Assembly: GCA_001544655.2 (NCBI GenBank)
Contig: FCOD02000005.1
Coordinates: forward strand, 248,001-312,000
Length of the DNA stretch: 64,000 bases
Source of the DNA: Caballeronia turbans
GTDB taxonomy: Bacteria; Pseudomonadota; Gammaproteobacteria; Burkholderiales; Burkholderiaceae
Direction of reading: 5' to 3'
The first letter of the stretch is position 1; each line of letters opens with the position of its first letter. The notes under the pieces were generated by a model. It made no database searches and was not told where the DNA came from. It was given only the letters and a program-made list of their open reading frames with translations. Below, one piece after another: positions 27,078-35,521 of this stretch. A program made the translations under genes and the position numbers.

Positions 27078-27108
27078 CAAAAGGACCGGCCCTACCGCAC
27101 CGGTCCTT
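27078..27108 (-). terminator. Terminator after allA
   Basis: AAGGACCGG and CCGGTCCTT arms are followed on the reverse strand by T4. It is about 20 bp after the allA stop and ends the puuE-uraD-alc-allA transcript. Confidence 0.75.
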
Positions 27109-27129
27109 CCCTGGCCCGAAAGAAGCGTC

Positions 27130-27633
27130 CTAGCGCATTGCCTCTTCCGTCAGCCACAGCGATTCCTTCAGATCCAGCTCGTTGAGGTTGTGCCCTTCGC
27201 CACCGCCGCGATCGACGACGATGTAATCGCTCACCTTCCCCAACGCGAGCAGCGGATGGTGCCACACGCCTTTTGCATAGTTCACGCCCTGCCAGCCGCT
27301 CGTGACGAACGCGCGGATCTTCGACTCGTCGAGATCGCCCGCGGGCGCTACGACGACGAGATACGGCCGGTCGTCGAGCGGAATGAACGCCTGGCTGCCG
27401 AGCGGATGCCGTTCCATCATCTTGCATTCGAACGGCAGCGTGCGCGGCTGCCCGCGAAAGAGATTGACGATCGCATGGCCGCCCTGATCCGTCACGTCCA
27501 CGTTGCACAGATCGTGAAAGCGGATCGTGGTGCCGAGGTTGATCGGGATCTGCTTCGCGCCATCGAGTTCGATGACATCGCCATAAGGCTTGAACGCGGC
27601 GCGCGTCAACGGAACGATCTCGAGCTTTTTCAT
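27130..27633 (-). CDS. allA: Ureidoglycolate lyase
   Basis: The 167-aa cupin-type enzyme splits ureidoglycolate into glyoxylate and urea, the last step of allantoin use. Family landmarks are [15 protein letters not shown] at the N-terminus, the [12 protein letters not shown] strand pair and [10 protein letters not shown] near residue 120. The start ATG overlaps the alc stop by one base (TAATG), indicating coupled translation and matching the consecutive reactions. Confidence 0.93.
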   Translation of the reverse strand: MKKLEIVPLTRAAFKPYGDVIELDGAKQIPINLGTTIRFHDLCNVDVTDQGGHAIVNLFRGQPRTLPFECKMMERHPLGSQAFIPLDDRPYLVVVAPAGDLDESKIRAFVTSGWQGVNYAKGVWHHPLLALGKVSDYIVVDRGGGEGHNLNELDLKESLWLTEEAMR

Positions 27634-28643
27634 TATGCGAGGGTGCCGAAGAGACGAAGACGCGACACGCCGCCGTCGGGATAAATATTGAAGCGCACGT
27701 GCGTCACCGGGCCGAGCGCAGCCAGTTCCGACTCGAAGAAATGCTGCTTGTCCATCTGCAGTTTCTGCTCGCCGAGCAGCACCGGCCAGAACATGGCCTG
27801 CGTCACGAGGGAACTGTCCGTGCCGCCCTTCACGTAAGCGGCCTGAAGCGAGCAGCGATCCGGGAAATTGCCCTTGAAGTGCGCGGTGTCCACTTCGACC
27901 TTCTTGATGACGCCCGGCTGCGCCAGCGCGACGATACACCAGTCGTTGCCCGGCTCCCGACGGCGACGGGTTTCCCAGCCATCGCCCATGTTCACGCCGC
28001 GGCCGGGCATCAGCAACGTCGATGCGAGACCGAAGTGCTGGTTGTTCGTGCCCACCATGTACGCGCCGTTTTCCATCGCGCCGAGATCGACGAGCTGGTT
28101 GCGGTCGGCGTTGCTCCAGTCGAGCTGCGGCTGGCCGTACACGCGCAGACGCGCAATGCCGCCGTCCGGATAGATGTTCACGCGCAGGTGGGTGAACGGC
28201 TCTTCGGCCTTGACTTCGAGATAGTGGTGACTGTTGCCTTGGAGCGTCGTCGAGGGGACGATTTCCGTCCATTGCGTCGACTGGTTCGGCGACCCCTCGG
28301 CGACATGCGCGCCTTCGATCGACGCCGCGGGCGGGAAGTTGCCGGTGAAGTGGCTCGTGTCCACGTCGATGCCCTTGATCACGCCCGGACGCGCCAGCTT
28401 GACGATGCACCAGTCGTAGCCCGTCGTGCGCTTGCGGCGCGTTTCCCAGCCGTCCATCCACTTGCCGTGATCGTCGTACTTGCCGGGAATGAACACCGCC
28501 GGCTCCGGGTTCAGCATGCGTTCCTTCGGCGCGAAGAAATCGTCGCTCGCCTCGAGTGCCTGCGCGCCCAGACGCGGGTCCGCGAGATTCACATAGCGGC
28601 GCGTGAATTCGGGCGCGTTGGGATCGAGTGTCGGAATTGCCAT
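27633..28643 (-). CDS. alc: Allantoicase
   Basis: The 336-aa enzyme hydrolyses allantoate to ureidoglycolate and urea. It shows the expected internal duplication: [20 protein letters not shown] and [20 protein letters not shown] are the same motif in each half. [11 protein letters not shown] is likewise repeated as [28 protein letters not shown] also has a partner near the C-terminus. It lies between uraD and allA on the same strand, with a 53-bp gap after uraD. Confidence 0.95.
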   Translation of the reverse strand: MAIPTLDPNAPEFTRRYVNLADPRLGAQALEASDDFFAPKERMLNPEPAVFIPGKYDDHGKWMDGWETRRKRTTGYDWCIVKLARPGVIKGIDVDTSHFTGNFPPAASIEGAHVAEGSPNQSTQWTEIVPSTTLQGNSHHYLEVKAEEPFTHLRVNIYPDGGIARLRVYGQPQLDWSNADRNQLVDLGAMENGAYMVGTNNQHFGLASTLLMPGRGVNMGDGWETRRRREPGNDWCIVALAQPGVIKKVEVDTAHFKGNFPDRCSLQAAYVKGGTDSSLVTQAMFWPVLLGEQKLQMDKQHFFESELAALGPVTHVRFNIYPDGGVSRLRLFGTLA

Positions 28644-28696
28644 TGTCTTCGTCCTTGCTCTTCGTTACGTTCAGTTCGGTTACGGTTGATGCGGAA

Positions 28697-29221
28697 TCAC
28701 GCGGCCTGGATCAGGTCGTTCAGCCTGAAACGCGCGATCCGGTAAATCTGGTCGAGACTCATGCGCAGCTCTTCGGCGCGATCGTGATTCACGCGCTTTT
28801 CGAAGTTCGCGATGATGCCGTGACGGTCATACCCGCGCACGGCGAGAATGAAGGGAAAGCCGAACTTCTCGCGATACTGCGCATTGAGCGATTGCAGCCG
28901 GTCGAATTCTTCCTGCGTGCAGAGATCGAGGCCCGCGCCGCTTTGCTCGCGCGTCGATTCGGCCGTCAGTTCGCCGCGCACCGCGGCCTTGCCCGCGAGT
29001 TCCGGGTGCGCGTTGATCAGCGCGAGCTGCCTGTCATCGCCCGCGCTTTCGACGATATGCGACATCGCCGCGTGCAACGTGTCGATGTCCTTGAAAGGCC
29101 GCTGCTTCGCCGCCGCTTCCGGCACCCACGGCGAATGTTCGAAGATGCCCGCGAGCACCGTCACGAACGTGTCGGCGGGCATGGTGTTGAGTTGGTCGAG
29201 TGTGTATTGCATCGCCTTCAT
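28697..29221 (-). CDS. uraD: OHCU decarboxylase
   Basis: The 174-aa protein carries the OHCU decarboxylase pattern: [19 protein letters not shown] with the catalytic His, then SREQSGAG-type sequence and [12 protein letters not shown]. It converts OHCU stereospecifically to (S)-allantoin. The ATG at 29221 overlaps the puuE stop (ATGA), which decides the start over MQYTL at 29212. The order puuE-uraD-alc-allA forms a compact operon. Confidence 0.93.
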   Translation of the reverse strand: MKAMQYTLDQLNTMPADTFVTVLAGIFEHSPWVPEAAAKQRPFKDIDTLHAAMSHIVESAGDDRQLALINAHPELAGKAAVRGELTAESTREQSGAGLDLCTQEEFDRLQSLNAQYREKFGFPFILAVRGYDRHGIIANFEKRVNHDRAEELRMSLDQIYRIARFRLNDLIQAA

Positions 29222-30168
29222 GCCGCCGTCCCGGTGTTGGTTCTTTCGAAAGGATGTTGCTCGCGCCAGTGACGCGCGATGTCGACACGCCGCGTGACCC
29301 ACACGCGATCATGCTTTTCGATGTGATCGAGAAATTTCTGCAGACCGCGGAAACGCCCGGGACGCCCGAGCAGGCGGCAATGCATGCCGATGGACAGCAT
29401 CTTTGGCGCTTCGTCGCCTTCTTCGTAGAGCACGTCGAAGGCGTCCTTCAGATACGTGAAAAAGTGATCGCCCGTGTTGAAGCCCTGTGGCGTCGCGAAA
29501 CGCATGTCGTTCGTGTCGAGCGTGTACGGCACGATCAGATGCGGCTTCTTCTCGCCGCCCGTCACTTCCACTTCGGTCCAGAACGGCAGGTCATCGCCGT
29601 AATTGTCCGAGTCATAGAGGAAGCCGCCGTATTCCGCGACCAGCCGATGGGTGTTGGGACTGTCACGCCCGGTGTACCAGCCGAGCGGACGCACGCCCGT
29701 CACGCGCTCGATCGCTTCCATGCCGAGGCGCATGTGCTCCGCCTCGCGCTCCGGCGACATGTCCTGATAGTGAATCCAGCGATACCCGTGACACGCGATT
29801 TCATGCCCCAGTTCGACGAACGCCTTCGCCAGTTCCGGATGCCGTTCGATCGCCATGCCGACGCCGAAGATCGTCAGCGGCATGCCGCGCTTTTCGAACT
29901 CGCGCAGGATGCGCCACACGCCCGCACGCGAGCCGTATTCGTAAATCGACTCCATGCTCATGTGCCGCGAGGGGTACGCCGCCGCGCCCACGATCTCCGA
30001 CAGAAACTGCTCCGAGCCCGGATCGCCGTGCAGCACGCAATTCTCGCCGCCTTCTTCGTAATTGAGCACGAATTGCACGGCGACGCGCGCGCGTCCCGGC
30101 CAGTTGGCCTGCACCGGGTTGCGGCCGTAGCCGATCAGGTCGCGTGGATAGTTCGGATCGAGTGACAT
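29218..30168 (-). CDS. puuE: Allantoinase PuuE (polysaccharide deacetylase type)
   Basis: The 316-aa protein is a metal-independent allantoinase of the PuuE type, related to polysaccharide deacetylases. Signatures are YPRDLIGYGRNPVQANWPG at the start, LNYEEGGENCVLHGD, EIACHGYRWIHYQDM and GWYTGRDSPNTHRLVAE. It opens allantoin to allantoate. ATG 30168 matches the family; the frame extends to 30246 without reason. It is the first gene of the operon and has a putative GntR site in its leader. Confidence 0.94.
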   Translation of the reverse strand: MSLDPNYPRDLIGYGRNPVQANWPGRARVAVQFVLNYEEGGENCVLHGDPGSEQFLSEIVGAAAYPSRHMSMESIYEYGSRAGVWRILREFEKRGMPLTIFGVGMAIERHPELAKAFVELGHEIACHGYRWIHYQDMSPEREAEHMRLGMEAIERVTGVRPLGWYTGRDSPNTHRLVAEYGGFLYDSDNYGDDLPFWTEVEVTGGEKKPHLIVPYTLDTNDMRFATPQGFNTGDHFFTYLKDAFDVLYEEGDEAPKMLSIGMHCRLLGRPGRFRGLQKFLDHIEKHDRVWVTRRVDIARHWREQHPFERTNTGTAA

Positions 30169-30203
30169 GGCTGGCGTTGAGCTCAAGCGTTTAAAAAACG
30201 GGA

Positions 30204-30213
30204 TTGTTGACGA
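30204..30213. promoter_or_regulatory. Putative GntR (FadR-type) operator before puuE
   Basis: TTGTTGACGA fits the FadR-subfamily pattern TNGT-N2-ACNA and differs at one base from the reverse complement of the site at 33741. It lies just downstream of a reverse-strand -10-like TACACT (30217-30222) and 36 bp before the puuE ATG. Control by the local GntR protein is inference. Confidence 0.5.
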
Positions 30214-30225
30214 TCGAGTGTAGCT

Positions 30226-30270
30226 AAAAGACCCGGACGCGCCCATACATCAGGGCAGATAATCCGGGTC
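30226..30270 (-). terminator. Terminator after the racemase gene
   Basis: GACCCGGA and TCCGGGTC arms with a shorter inner stem (TGCCC/GGGCG) are followed on the reverse strand by T4. It separates the racemase from puuE, so puuE likely has its own promoter. Confidence 0.6.
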
Positions 30271-30302
30271 ACGTCGGGAGTATGTGTCCCTCGGAACCGC
30301 GA

Positions 30303-31037
30303 TCAGCGCGGGCTGAAATCCGACAGCACGCCGTCATACCGTTTCGCGAGCGGGCGCGCATAGTCGCCGCGTTTCGCGGTGTGGAGTTTCAGCGCGATCA
30401 ACGCCTCCGCCCATTTCACCGCCGCCGTCACACCCTCGACCACCGGCGCGCCGATCGCGTCCTCCACCTCGCGGCAGAACTCCGCCATGCCCGCGCAGCC
30501 GAGGACGATCGCATCCGAGCCGTCCTCGTCGAGCGCGCGCCGGCATTCGTCGATGATCGTCTGGCGCGCGGGCGACCCCGGCACGTCCAGTTCGAGCACG
30601 GGAACGTCGGTCGCGCGAACGTTTTTGCAAAAGCGCGTCATGCCGTAGCGCTCCGCCAGATGCCATGCCATGCCGACCGTGCGCTGCAACGTCGTGACGA
30701 CGGAAAATCCCGGCGCGATCACGCTCGCCGCGTGCATCGCCGCTTCCGCGATGCCGATCACCGGACCGCGCGCCAATTCACGTGCGGCGTAAAGGGCCGG
30801 ATCGCCGAAGCAGGCAATCACGTAACCGTCGAAACCCTGCTTTTCTCCCGCTTCCACTTCCGCCAGAAGTCCGAGCGAGGCGATCGCTTCGTCGTAATAG
30901 CCCTCGATGGACGGCGGGCCCATCGTCGGGCTCACGGCGACGATCTCCGTGCCGGGCGCCGCGACTTCGCGCGCGCAGCGGCCCATCGAATCGGTCATGC
31001 GCTGCGTCGTGTTCGGGTTGATCAGTTTGATGCGCAT
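30303..31037 (-). CDS. Asp/Glu/hydantoin racemase family protein (allantoin racemase candidate)
   Basis: The 244-aa protein has the hydantoin/Asp-Glu racemase layout: MRIKLINPNTTQRMTDSMG, then VIACFGDPAL with the first catalytic Cys and IVLGCAGMAEFC with the second. The neighbours (allantoinase and an NCS1 permease) favour allantoin racemase, which interconverts (R)- and (S)-allantoin. Hydantoin racemase is the alternative. ATG 31037 gives the family N-terminus; the frame begins earlier at 31052. The permease gene is 63 bp upstream on the same strand. Confidence 0.82.
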   Translation of the reverse strand: MRIKLINPNTTQRMTDSMGRCAREVAAPGTEIVAVSPTMGPPSIEGYYDEAIASLGLLAEVEAGEKQGFDGYVIACFGDPALYAARELARGPVIGIAEAAMHAASVIAPGFSVVTTLQRTVGMAWHLAERYGMTRFCKNVRATDVPVLELDVPGSPARQTIIDECRRALDEDGSDAIVLGCAGMAEFCREVEDAIGAPVVEGVTAAVKWAEALIALKLHTAKRGDYARPLAKRYDGVLSDFSPR

Positions 31038-31100
31038 TGCTGTTCTCCACACTGCTTTGGAAGGTTCTCTCAGGTTCTATCGTGTGTTATAGGCGATGGG

Positions 31101-32594
31101 TCAGACCGGACGCTTGCGATCCGCCAGGAAGTAATAGAACACCGCGCCCAGGCCCGCACCGATGAACCAGGAGAAGTTCGCGGCGCCTTCGAGCGACGGC
31201 AGCATCACACAGAGAATCGCGATGACGGCGGCCGGCAGGAGCGCCATCACCGCACGGCGGTTCACGCCCTTCGTGTACCAGTACTTGCCTTCTTCGGACA
31301 CCGAGTAGAGATCGTCCACCGCGAGCTTGCCGCGCTTCACGAGATAGAAGTCGAGGATCAGCACGCCGTACAACGGTCCGATGAAGCTGCCGAGAATATC
31401 CAGCGTGTAGTGGATCACCGCCGGATTGTTGAACAGGTTCCACGGCGTGATGAAGATCGACGCGGTCGCGGCCATCATGCCGCCCATACGCCAGCTGATG
31501 AGCTTCGGCGCGACGTTGGAGAAGTCGAAAGCCGGCGATACGAAGTTGGCCACGATGTTGATGCCGATGGTCGCGATCGTGAAGGTCAGCGCGCCGAGAA
31601 TCACGGCGGTCGGATGATCGATGCGGCCGACGGTTTCGACCGGATCGGTGATCAATTGGCCGAACACCGGCAGCGTGGCCGCGGTCGTGATGACGGTCAC
31701 CAGCGAGAACGCCAGGAAGTTGACCGGCAGGCCCCAGAAGTTGCCGCGCTTCACGCTGCGAAAGCTCTTGCAGTAGCGGGAGAAGTCGCCGAAATTCAGC
31801 ATCGGGCCGGAGAAGTACGACACGACGAGCGAGATCGCGGTAATCATCACGGGAATCACTTCCATGCCGTGATACTTCACGCCGCCCAGATTCAGGCCGA
31901 TGTTCTTGATGCCCGCGCGCCACACCATGTAGCCGGCGAGCAGGAACATCACGACGTAGACGGCCGGACCTGCGAAGTCGATGAACTTCTTGATCATCTC
32001 CATGCCGCGCCAGAACACGATGGCCTGCAGCACCCAGAGCAGCATGAAGCCCGCCCAGCCGAGCGCCGACAGACCCACGAAGCCGTACTTGTGCACGTCG
32101 GCGTAAGGCATCAGCGACGGCACGAACTTCAGCACGACGATGACGAGCGCGCTCGAAGCCAGATACGTCTGAATGCCATACCACGCGACCGCGATGAGCC
32201 CGCGGATCACGGCTGGAATGTTCGCACCGAGCACGCCGAACGTGGCGCGGCACGCGACGGGATACGGCACGCCGGCCACCTGGCTCGGCTTCGCGATCAT
32301 GTTGCACAACGCGTTCACCAAGCCGATGCCGATCAGCAACGACACCAGCACTTGCCAGCTCGTCAGGCCGAGCGCGAAGAGACTGCCCGCGAACACATAG
32401 CCGCCGACGCTATGCACGTCGGACATCCAGAACGCGAAGATGTTGTATGCGCCCCAGGTCTGGTTCTTGAGCGGGGCGAGGTCTTCGTTGTAAAGGCGGT
32501 CGCTGTAACCGGCGGGTAGATTCGGATCGTGTTCCGCTGTCTGCTCTTCGTATTGCGGCAAGGCTGAACTGCCGGGTGCACTGAACTGGGCCAT
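31101..32594 (-). CDS. NCS1 family nucleobase/allantoin permease
   Basis: The 497-aa membrane protein has about twelve spans and the NCS1 pattern: YNEDLAPLKNQTWGAYNIFA, FWMSDVHSVGGYVFAGSL, VRG-type and GVPYPVACRATFGVLG. NCS1 carriers import purines, pyrimidines, hydantoins or allantoin with Na+ or H+. Its place next to the racemase and allantoinase suggests allantoin or a related purine. ATG 32594 follows AAGGAGA; the longer frame to 32678 is unlikely. It and the racemase form an operon. Confidence 0.88.
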   Translation of the reverse strand: MAQFSAPGSSALPQYEEQTAEHDPNLPAGYSDRLYNEDLAPLKNQTWGAYNIFAFWMSDVHSVGGYVFAGSLFALGLTSWQVLVSLLIGIGLVNALCNMIAKPSQVAGVPYPVACRATFGVLGANIPAVIRGLIAVAWYGIQTYLASSALVIVVLKFVPSLMPYADVHKYGFVGLSALGWAGFMLLWVLQAIVFWRGMEMIKKFIDFAGPAVYVVMFLLAGYMVWRAGIKNIGLNLGGVKYHGMEVIPVMITAISLVVSYFSGPMLNFGDFSRYCKSFRSVKRGNFWGLPVNFLAFSLVTVITTAATLPVFGQLITDPVETVGRIDHPTAVILGALTFTIATIGINIVANFVSPAFDFSNVAPKLISWRMGGMMAATASIFITPWNLFNNPAVIHYTLDILGSFIGPLYGVLILDFYLVKRGKLAVDDLYSVSEEGKYWYTKGVNRRAVMALLPAAVIAILCVMLPSLEGAANFSWFIGAGLGAVFYYFLADRKRPV

Positions 32595-32948
32595 GACGTC
32601 TCCTTCATTGGCTGCTTGCGTAAGAAAAAACTGCAAATGCTGCTGTGACGAGCTTCGATCGGACACCTTCGCTGACATTTCGAATCAGCGCGGCATTCTT
32701 CGGATTTGCGTTTTCGCTTTGGGGCGTCAAGCCAGAAGCGCGCGAGCACATGGCCCGGCACGCTCGCCCTGCGGCGACTTTCATCTCACGCTCACATGAG
32801 CGTCGTGTTCGATGCAGTGCACGCTGCTGATTTTTTTGCGCGTGCGACTCTCCACGCGCCGGCGCGGGGCGCGAGCACGGTCTTCAATTATTTAGTCCTG
32901 CTATCTTCAGCCGATGGCAGATTCTGCGATCTGCACTGTCACTGCTGC
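32595..32948. other. Intergenic region between permease and gntR
   Basis: No gene is supported in these 354 bp. It must hold the permease promoter. The only marked structure is the palindrome at 32788-32803. No copy of the putative GntR motif was found here. Confidence 0.45.
32788..32803. repeat. Palindrome upstream of the permease gene
   Basis: ACGCTCA-CA-TGAGCGT has 7-bp perfect arms. It lies about 195 bp before the permease start and may be a regulator site. Confidence 0.4.
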
Positions 32949-33695
32949 CTACGTATCGAGCGCCCTTTCGCGCTCGGCGGGCCTTGTGAATACTTCCTTC
33001 AAATCGACCGCGCCACGCGCCGGCCGCTCCAGCATCTTCAGCTCGACATCGCGCAGATGCTGCGCCATCAGGTCGCCGGCTTTCGCTGCATCGCCGGCAT
33101 CGAGCGCGGCAAGAATGTCTTCGTGATCCTCGAATGAGCACGAGCTCTTTCCGAGCGACTCATACAGCGCCGAGATCAGCGTCGAGCGCGCGACGAGTCC
33201 CGACAGACATTCGCACAACACCGTATTGCCGGTGAGCGCCGCGAGCTCGGTGTGAAATTCGCCGGACAGCCGGATCCACGAAGAAAAATCGTGGCTCTCG
33301 AATGCGCGGCGCTCCTTGCCGATGGTCGCGCTGATCGACTTCAGCCGGCGCATGCCGTGTCCCTGCGCAATCCGCTCCACCACCGCCAGCTCGATGATGC
33401 GGCGCATCTCGAACACCTCATGCACTTCCTGCAGCGACGGACTTGCGACGAAGGCGCCGCGGTTCGGCTCCAGATCGACGAGCCGTTCGTTCGACAGTTG
33501 CGCGAGCGCCTGACGGACGGTGCCGCGCTTCACTGCGAACACCTCGCACAACTGCGCTTCGGTCAGCTTCGCGCCCGGCGCCAACCGATGTTCGAGAATC
33601 GCGGCGCGGATACTCTCGGCGATCGACTCGGCATTCGCCCCGTTCGGAGCGACCGGTGAAGCATCGGATGCAGCACTACGTTTGGCGTCGGACAT
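32949..33695 (-). CDS. GntR family regulator (FadR/FCD type)
   Basis: The 248-aa regulator has a winged helix at about residues 22-90 (SIAESIRAAILEHRLAPGAK, LTEAQLCEVFAVKRGTVRQA, LAQLSNERLVDLEPNRGAFV). A C-terminal FCD effector domain follows, with EVFEMRRIIELAVVERIA, EFHTELAALTGNTVL and HEDILAALDAGDAAKAGDLM. FCD domains usually bind carboxylic acids with a metal. It lies upstream of the permease-racemase and puuE units on the same strand and likely regulates purine or allantoin use. Two matching palindromes precede it, suggesting autoregulation. Confidence 0.88.
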   Translation of the reverse strand: MSDAKRSAASDASPVAPNGANAESIAESIRAAILEHRLAPGAKLTEAQLCEVFAVKRGTVRQALAQLSNERLVDLEPNRGAFVASPSLQEVHEVFEMRRIIELAVVERIAQGHGMRRLKSISATIGKERRAFESHDFSSWIRLSGEFHTELAALTGNTVLCECLSGLVARSTLISALYESLGKSSCSFEDHEDILAALDAGDAAKAGDLMAQHLRDVELKMLERPARGAVDLKEVFTRPAERERALDT

Positions 33696-33740
33696 GATGT
33701 GCTCGCTTACATGTTAAGTATCTTAGAATCGACATAAAGA

Positions 33741-33750
33741 TTGTCAACAA
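33741..33750. promoter_or_regulatory. Putative GntR operator 1
   Basis: TTGTCAACAA fits TNGT-N2-ACNA with perfect outer symmetry. It is followed by TTCAT, as is operator 2. It lies 46 bp upstream of the gntR start. Confidence 0.55.
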
Positions 33751-33869
33751 TTCATTTCAAAAACCGAGGTCTCGAAGCGGTTCTTTAGGCAGAGCACTGG
33801 CCTGCGAGCCTGCTCCGGCAGGCCTCTGCGCCAATTTCACACGTTTTTGTCAGCATTGCCGGCAGCTTT

Positions 33870-33879
33870 TTGTCGACAA
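33870..33879. promoter_or_regulatory. Putative GntR operator 2
   Basis: TTGTCGACAA is a perfect palindrome fitting the same pattern. The 15-mer from 33870 to 33884 equals the one from 33741 to 33755 except for one base. Confidence 0.55.
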
Positions 33880-33952
33880 TTCATGCGTTTGATTTAGGGT
33901 GTAGTTGAATTCCGGATGGTGCACTTTAAGACCGTTAGTTGCACATATCCAT

Positions 33953-33983
33953 TAAAAGAGAGGCGCTCGCTGGAGCGCCTTTT
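33953..33983. terminator. Terminator after ldcA
   Basis: AGGCGCTC (33961-33968) pairs with GAGCGCCT (33973-33980) around GCTG. On the reverse strand TCTCTTTT follows, 10 bp or so after the ldcA stop; T4 also follows on the forward strand. Confidence 0.7.
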
Positions 33984-33992
33984 GTGCTCAAG

Positions 33993-34913
33993 TCAGGCCA
34001 GATGCGGGTAATCGGACAGTTTCAGCGTAAATCCCCGCTCGGTCGCGACGAGGTGCGCCGTCGCTCCGAAAGGAAGCGTCAGAAGATTTTCCACGTGTCC
34101 GAACTGCAACCCGGTCACCACAGGAATGCCGATCACGGATCGGACCTGCTCGATCATCGCGTCGAGCGAATAGCCGTTGTCGTAATCCGAAAGCCGCCCG
34201 CCCGAAAATTCGCCCATGACGATCGCCTGCTGACGGCCGAGCATGCCCGACTGATGCAACTGATAAATCATCCGTTCGATCCGGAACGGATGCTCGTTCA
34301 CATCTTCGACGTAGAGAATTCCACCGTCGATCGGCGGCATATACGGCGTGCCGACGAGCGAGGCCAGAATCGCGAGATTGCCGCCCCACAGCGTGCCGGT
34401 CGCGTCCACTGACTGGCGCTGCGGCGTGTTGCTCGTCACGGTGAAACTAGAATGCGATATCGCGTTCCAGAAGTGCTGCATCGTGAACGGGCTCACCTGT
34501 TCGGCGCCGAAATCGCCTGCGAACATGGGGCCGCCGAAGCTTTTCACGCCGGCGTGCGCAAAGAGCGCGCACTGGATCGCCGTGAAATCGCTGTGACCGA
34601 TGATGGCGACCGGCTGATCGGCGAGTCTGCGCAGGCCGAGATAGTCGAGTCCGTGCAGAATGCGCGATGCCCCATAGCCGCCGCGCACGGCAAGTACGAT
34701 GTCGGGCAACGGCCGCGACGCGTCCGCGAGCCGGTTGAGGTCGGCCGCACGCTCGGCGTCGGTGCCGCCGAAGCGTTGAAAGCGCCGCCGCGTGGCATTG
34801 ACGTTCTCCAGGCGATGCCCTTCCCTGCGCAAGCGTCCGAGGGCGCGCTCCACAGCCGCCGGATCGTGCGGATAGCCCGAGGGCGCGACGAGGTCGATGG
34901 TGCGTGATTTCAC
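33993..34913 (-). CDS. ldcA: LD-carboxypeptidase (S66 family)
   Basis: The 306-aa cytoplasmic serine peptidase removes the terminal D-Ala from murein tetrapeptides during recycling. S66 signatures are IDLVAPSG at the start, IVLAVRGGYGASRIL, the nucleophile in IIGHSDFTAI, and WGGNLAILASLVGT. The C-terminal His is probably in GLQFGHVENLLTLPFG. The start codon is GTG, overlapping the tadA stop as GTGA, so translation is coupled. A MccF-like role in microcin resistance is possible, but the murein recycling reading fits the ddp operon nearby. Confidence 0.88.
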   Translation of the reverse strand: MKSRTIDLVAPSGYPHDPAAVERALGRLRREGHRLENVNATRRRFQRFGGTDAERAADLNRLADASRPLPDIVLAVRGGYGASRILHGLDYLGLRRLADQPVAIIGHSDFTAIQCALFAHAGVKSFGGPMFAGDFGAEQVSPFTMQHFWNAISHSSFTVTSNTPQRQSVDATGTLWGGNLAILASLVGTPYMPPIDGGILYVEDVNEHPFRIERMIYQLHQSGMLGRQQAIVMGEFSGGRLSDYDNGYSLDAMIEQVRSVIGIPVVTGLQFGHVENLLTLPFGATAHLVATERGFTLKLSDYPHLA

Positions 34914-35521
34914 GATGTTGTCGTTGGATTCGTTGTCGGATCGGAGGTATCGGTCGCGGCGAGCAGGCCGGCTTCGCGCGCACGGCGCGCATCGCGCTCT
35001 TCACGTGCCAGGCGGCGGCGCTCGGCGAAGAAATTCTTGAGCGCGTGCCCGCATTCGTCTGCCAGCACGCCGCCCGTCACCATGGTGTGATGATTGAGCT
35101 GCGCATTAGCGAACATGTTGACGACACTGCCGCACGCGCCCGTTTTCGGGTCCGTCGCGCCGAAGACGACGCGTGCAATCCGCGCGTGCATGATGGCGCC
35201 CGCGCACATCAGGCACGGCTCGAGCGTCACATAGAGTTCACAGCCCGGCAGACGGTAGTTCTCGAGCTTCTGGGCGGCGGCGCGCAGCGCGGCCATTTCG
35301 GCATGCGCGGACGGATCGTGTCCGCGAATCGGATGATTGAAACCCGTGGCGATGACTTCATCGCCCAGCACGATCACCGCACCCACGGGCACTTCGCCCG
35401 CACGACGGGCTTCGTCGGCGGCGCTTTGCGCAAGCGCCATGAAGCGGCGATCGCGTTCGCTTGAAGGATCGGCGATGGCAGCGCTGGGCGCGGGCTCCGG
35501 CGCGTCCGGTGTCCCGATCAC
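34910..35521 (-). CDS. tadA: tRNA-specific adenosine deaminase TadA
   Basis: The 203-aa zinc enzyme deaminates A34 to inosine in tRNA-Arg(ACG). The catalytic HAE is in DPSAHAEMAALRAA and the zinc PCxxC is in LEPCLMCAGAIMHARI. Both ends are extended: a 25-residue N-terminal stretch and a Thr/Ser-rich C-terminal tail. The start is GTG, overlapping the DUF1992 gene stop (GTGA). MALAQSAADEARRAG would be a shorter, core-family start, but the overlap favours the GTG. Confidence 0.9.
   Translation of the reverse strand: MIGTPDAPEPAPSAAIADPSSERDRRFMALAQSAADEARRAGEVPVGAVIVLGDEVIATGFNHPIRGHDPSAHAEMAALRAAAQKLENYRLPGCELYVTLEPCLMCAGAIMHARIARVVFGATDPKTGACGSVVNMFANAQLNHHTMVTGGVLADECGHALKNFFAERRRLAREERDARRAREAGLLAATDTSDPTTNPTTTS

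Noticed and set aside
30282-32519. A 745-codon forward open frame opposite the racemase and permease genes
   Set aside because: Composition (Arg/His/Asp-rich) is that of a complementary-strand shadow, and both genes beneath are clear family members.
33700-33960. AT-rich stretch upstream of gntR as a horizontally acquired segment
   Set aside because: It is short, intergenic and explained by a promoter, two operator-like sites and a terminator.
34444-35004. Separate overlapping gene inside ldcA/tadA region
   Set aside because: The frame is Arg-rich shadow sequence crossing the tadA-ldcA junction; both real genes carry catalytic motifs.
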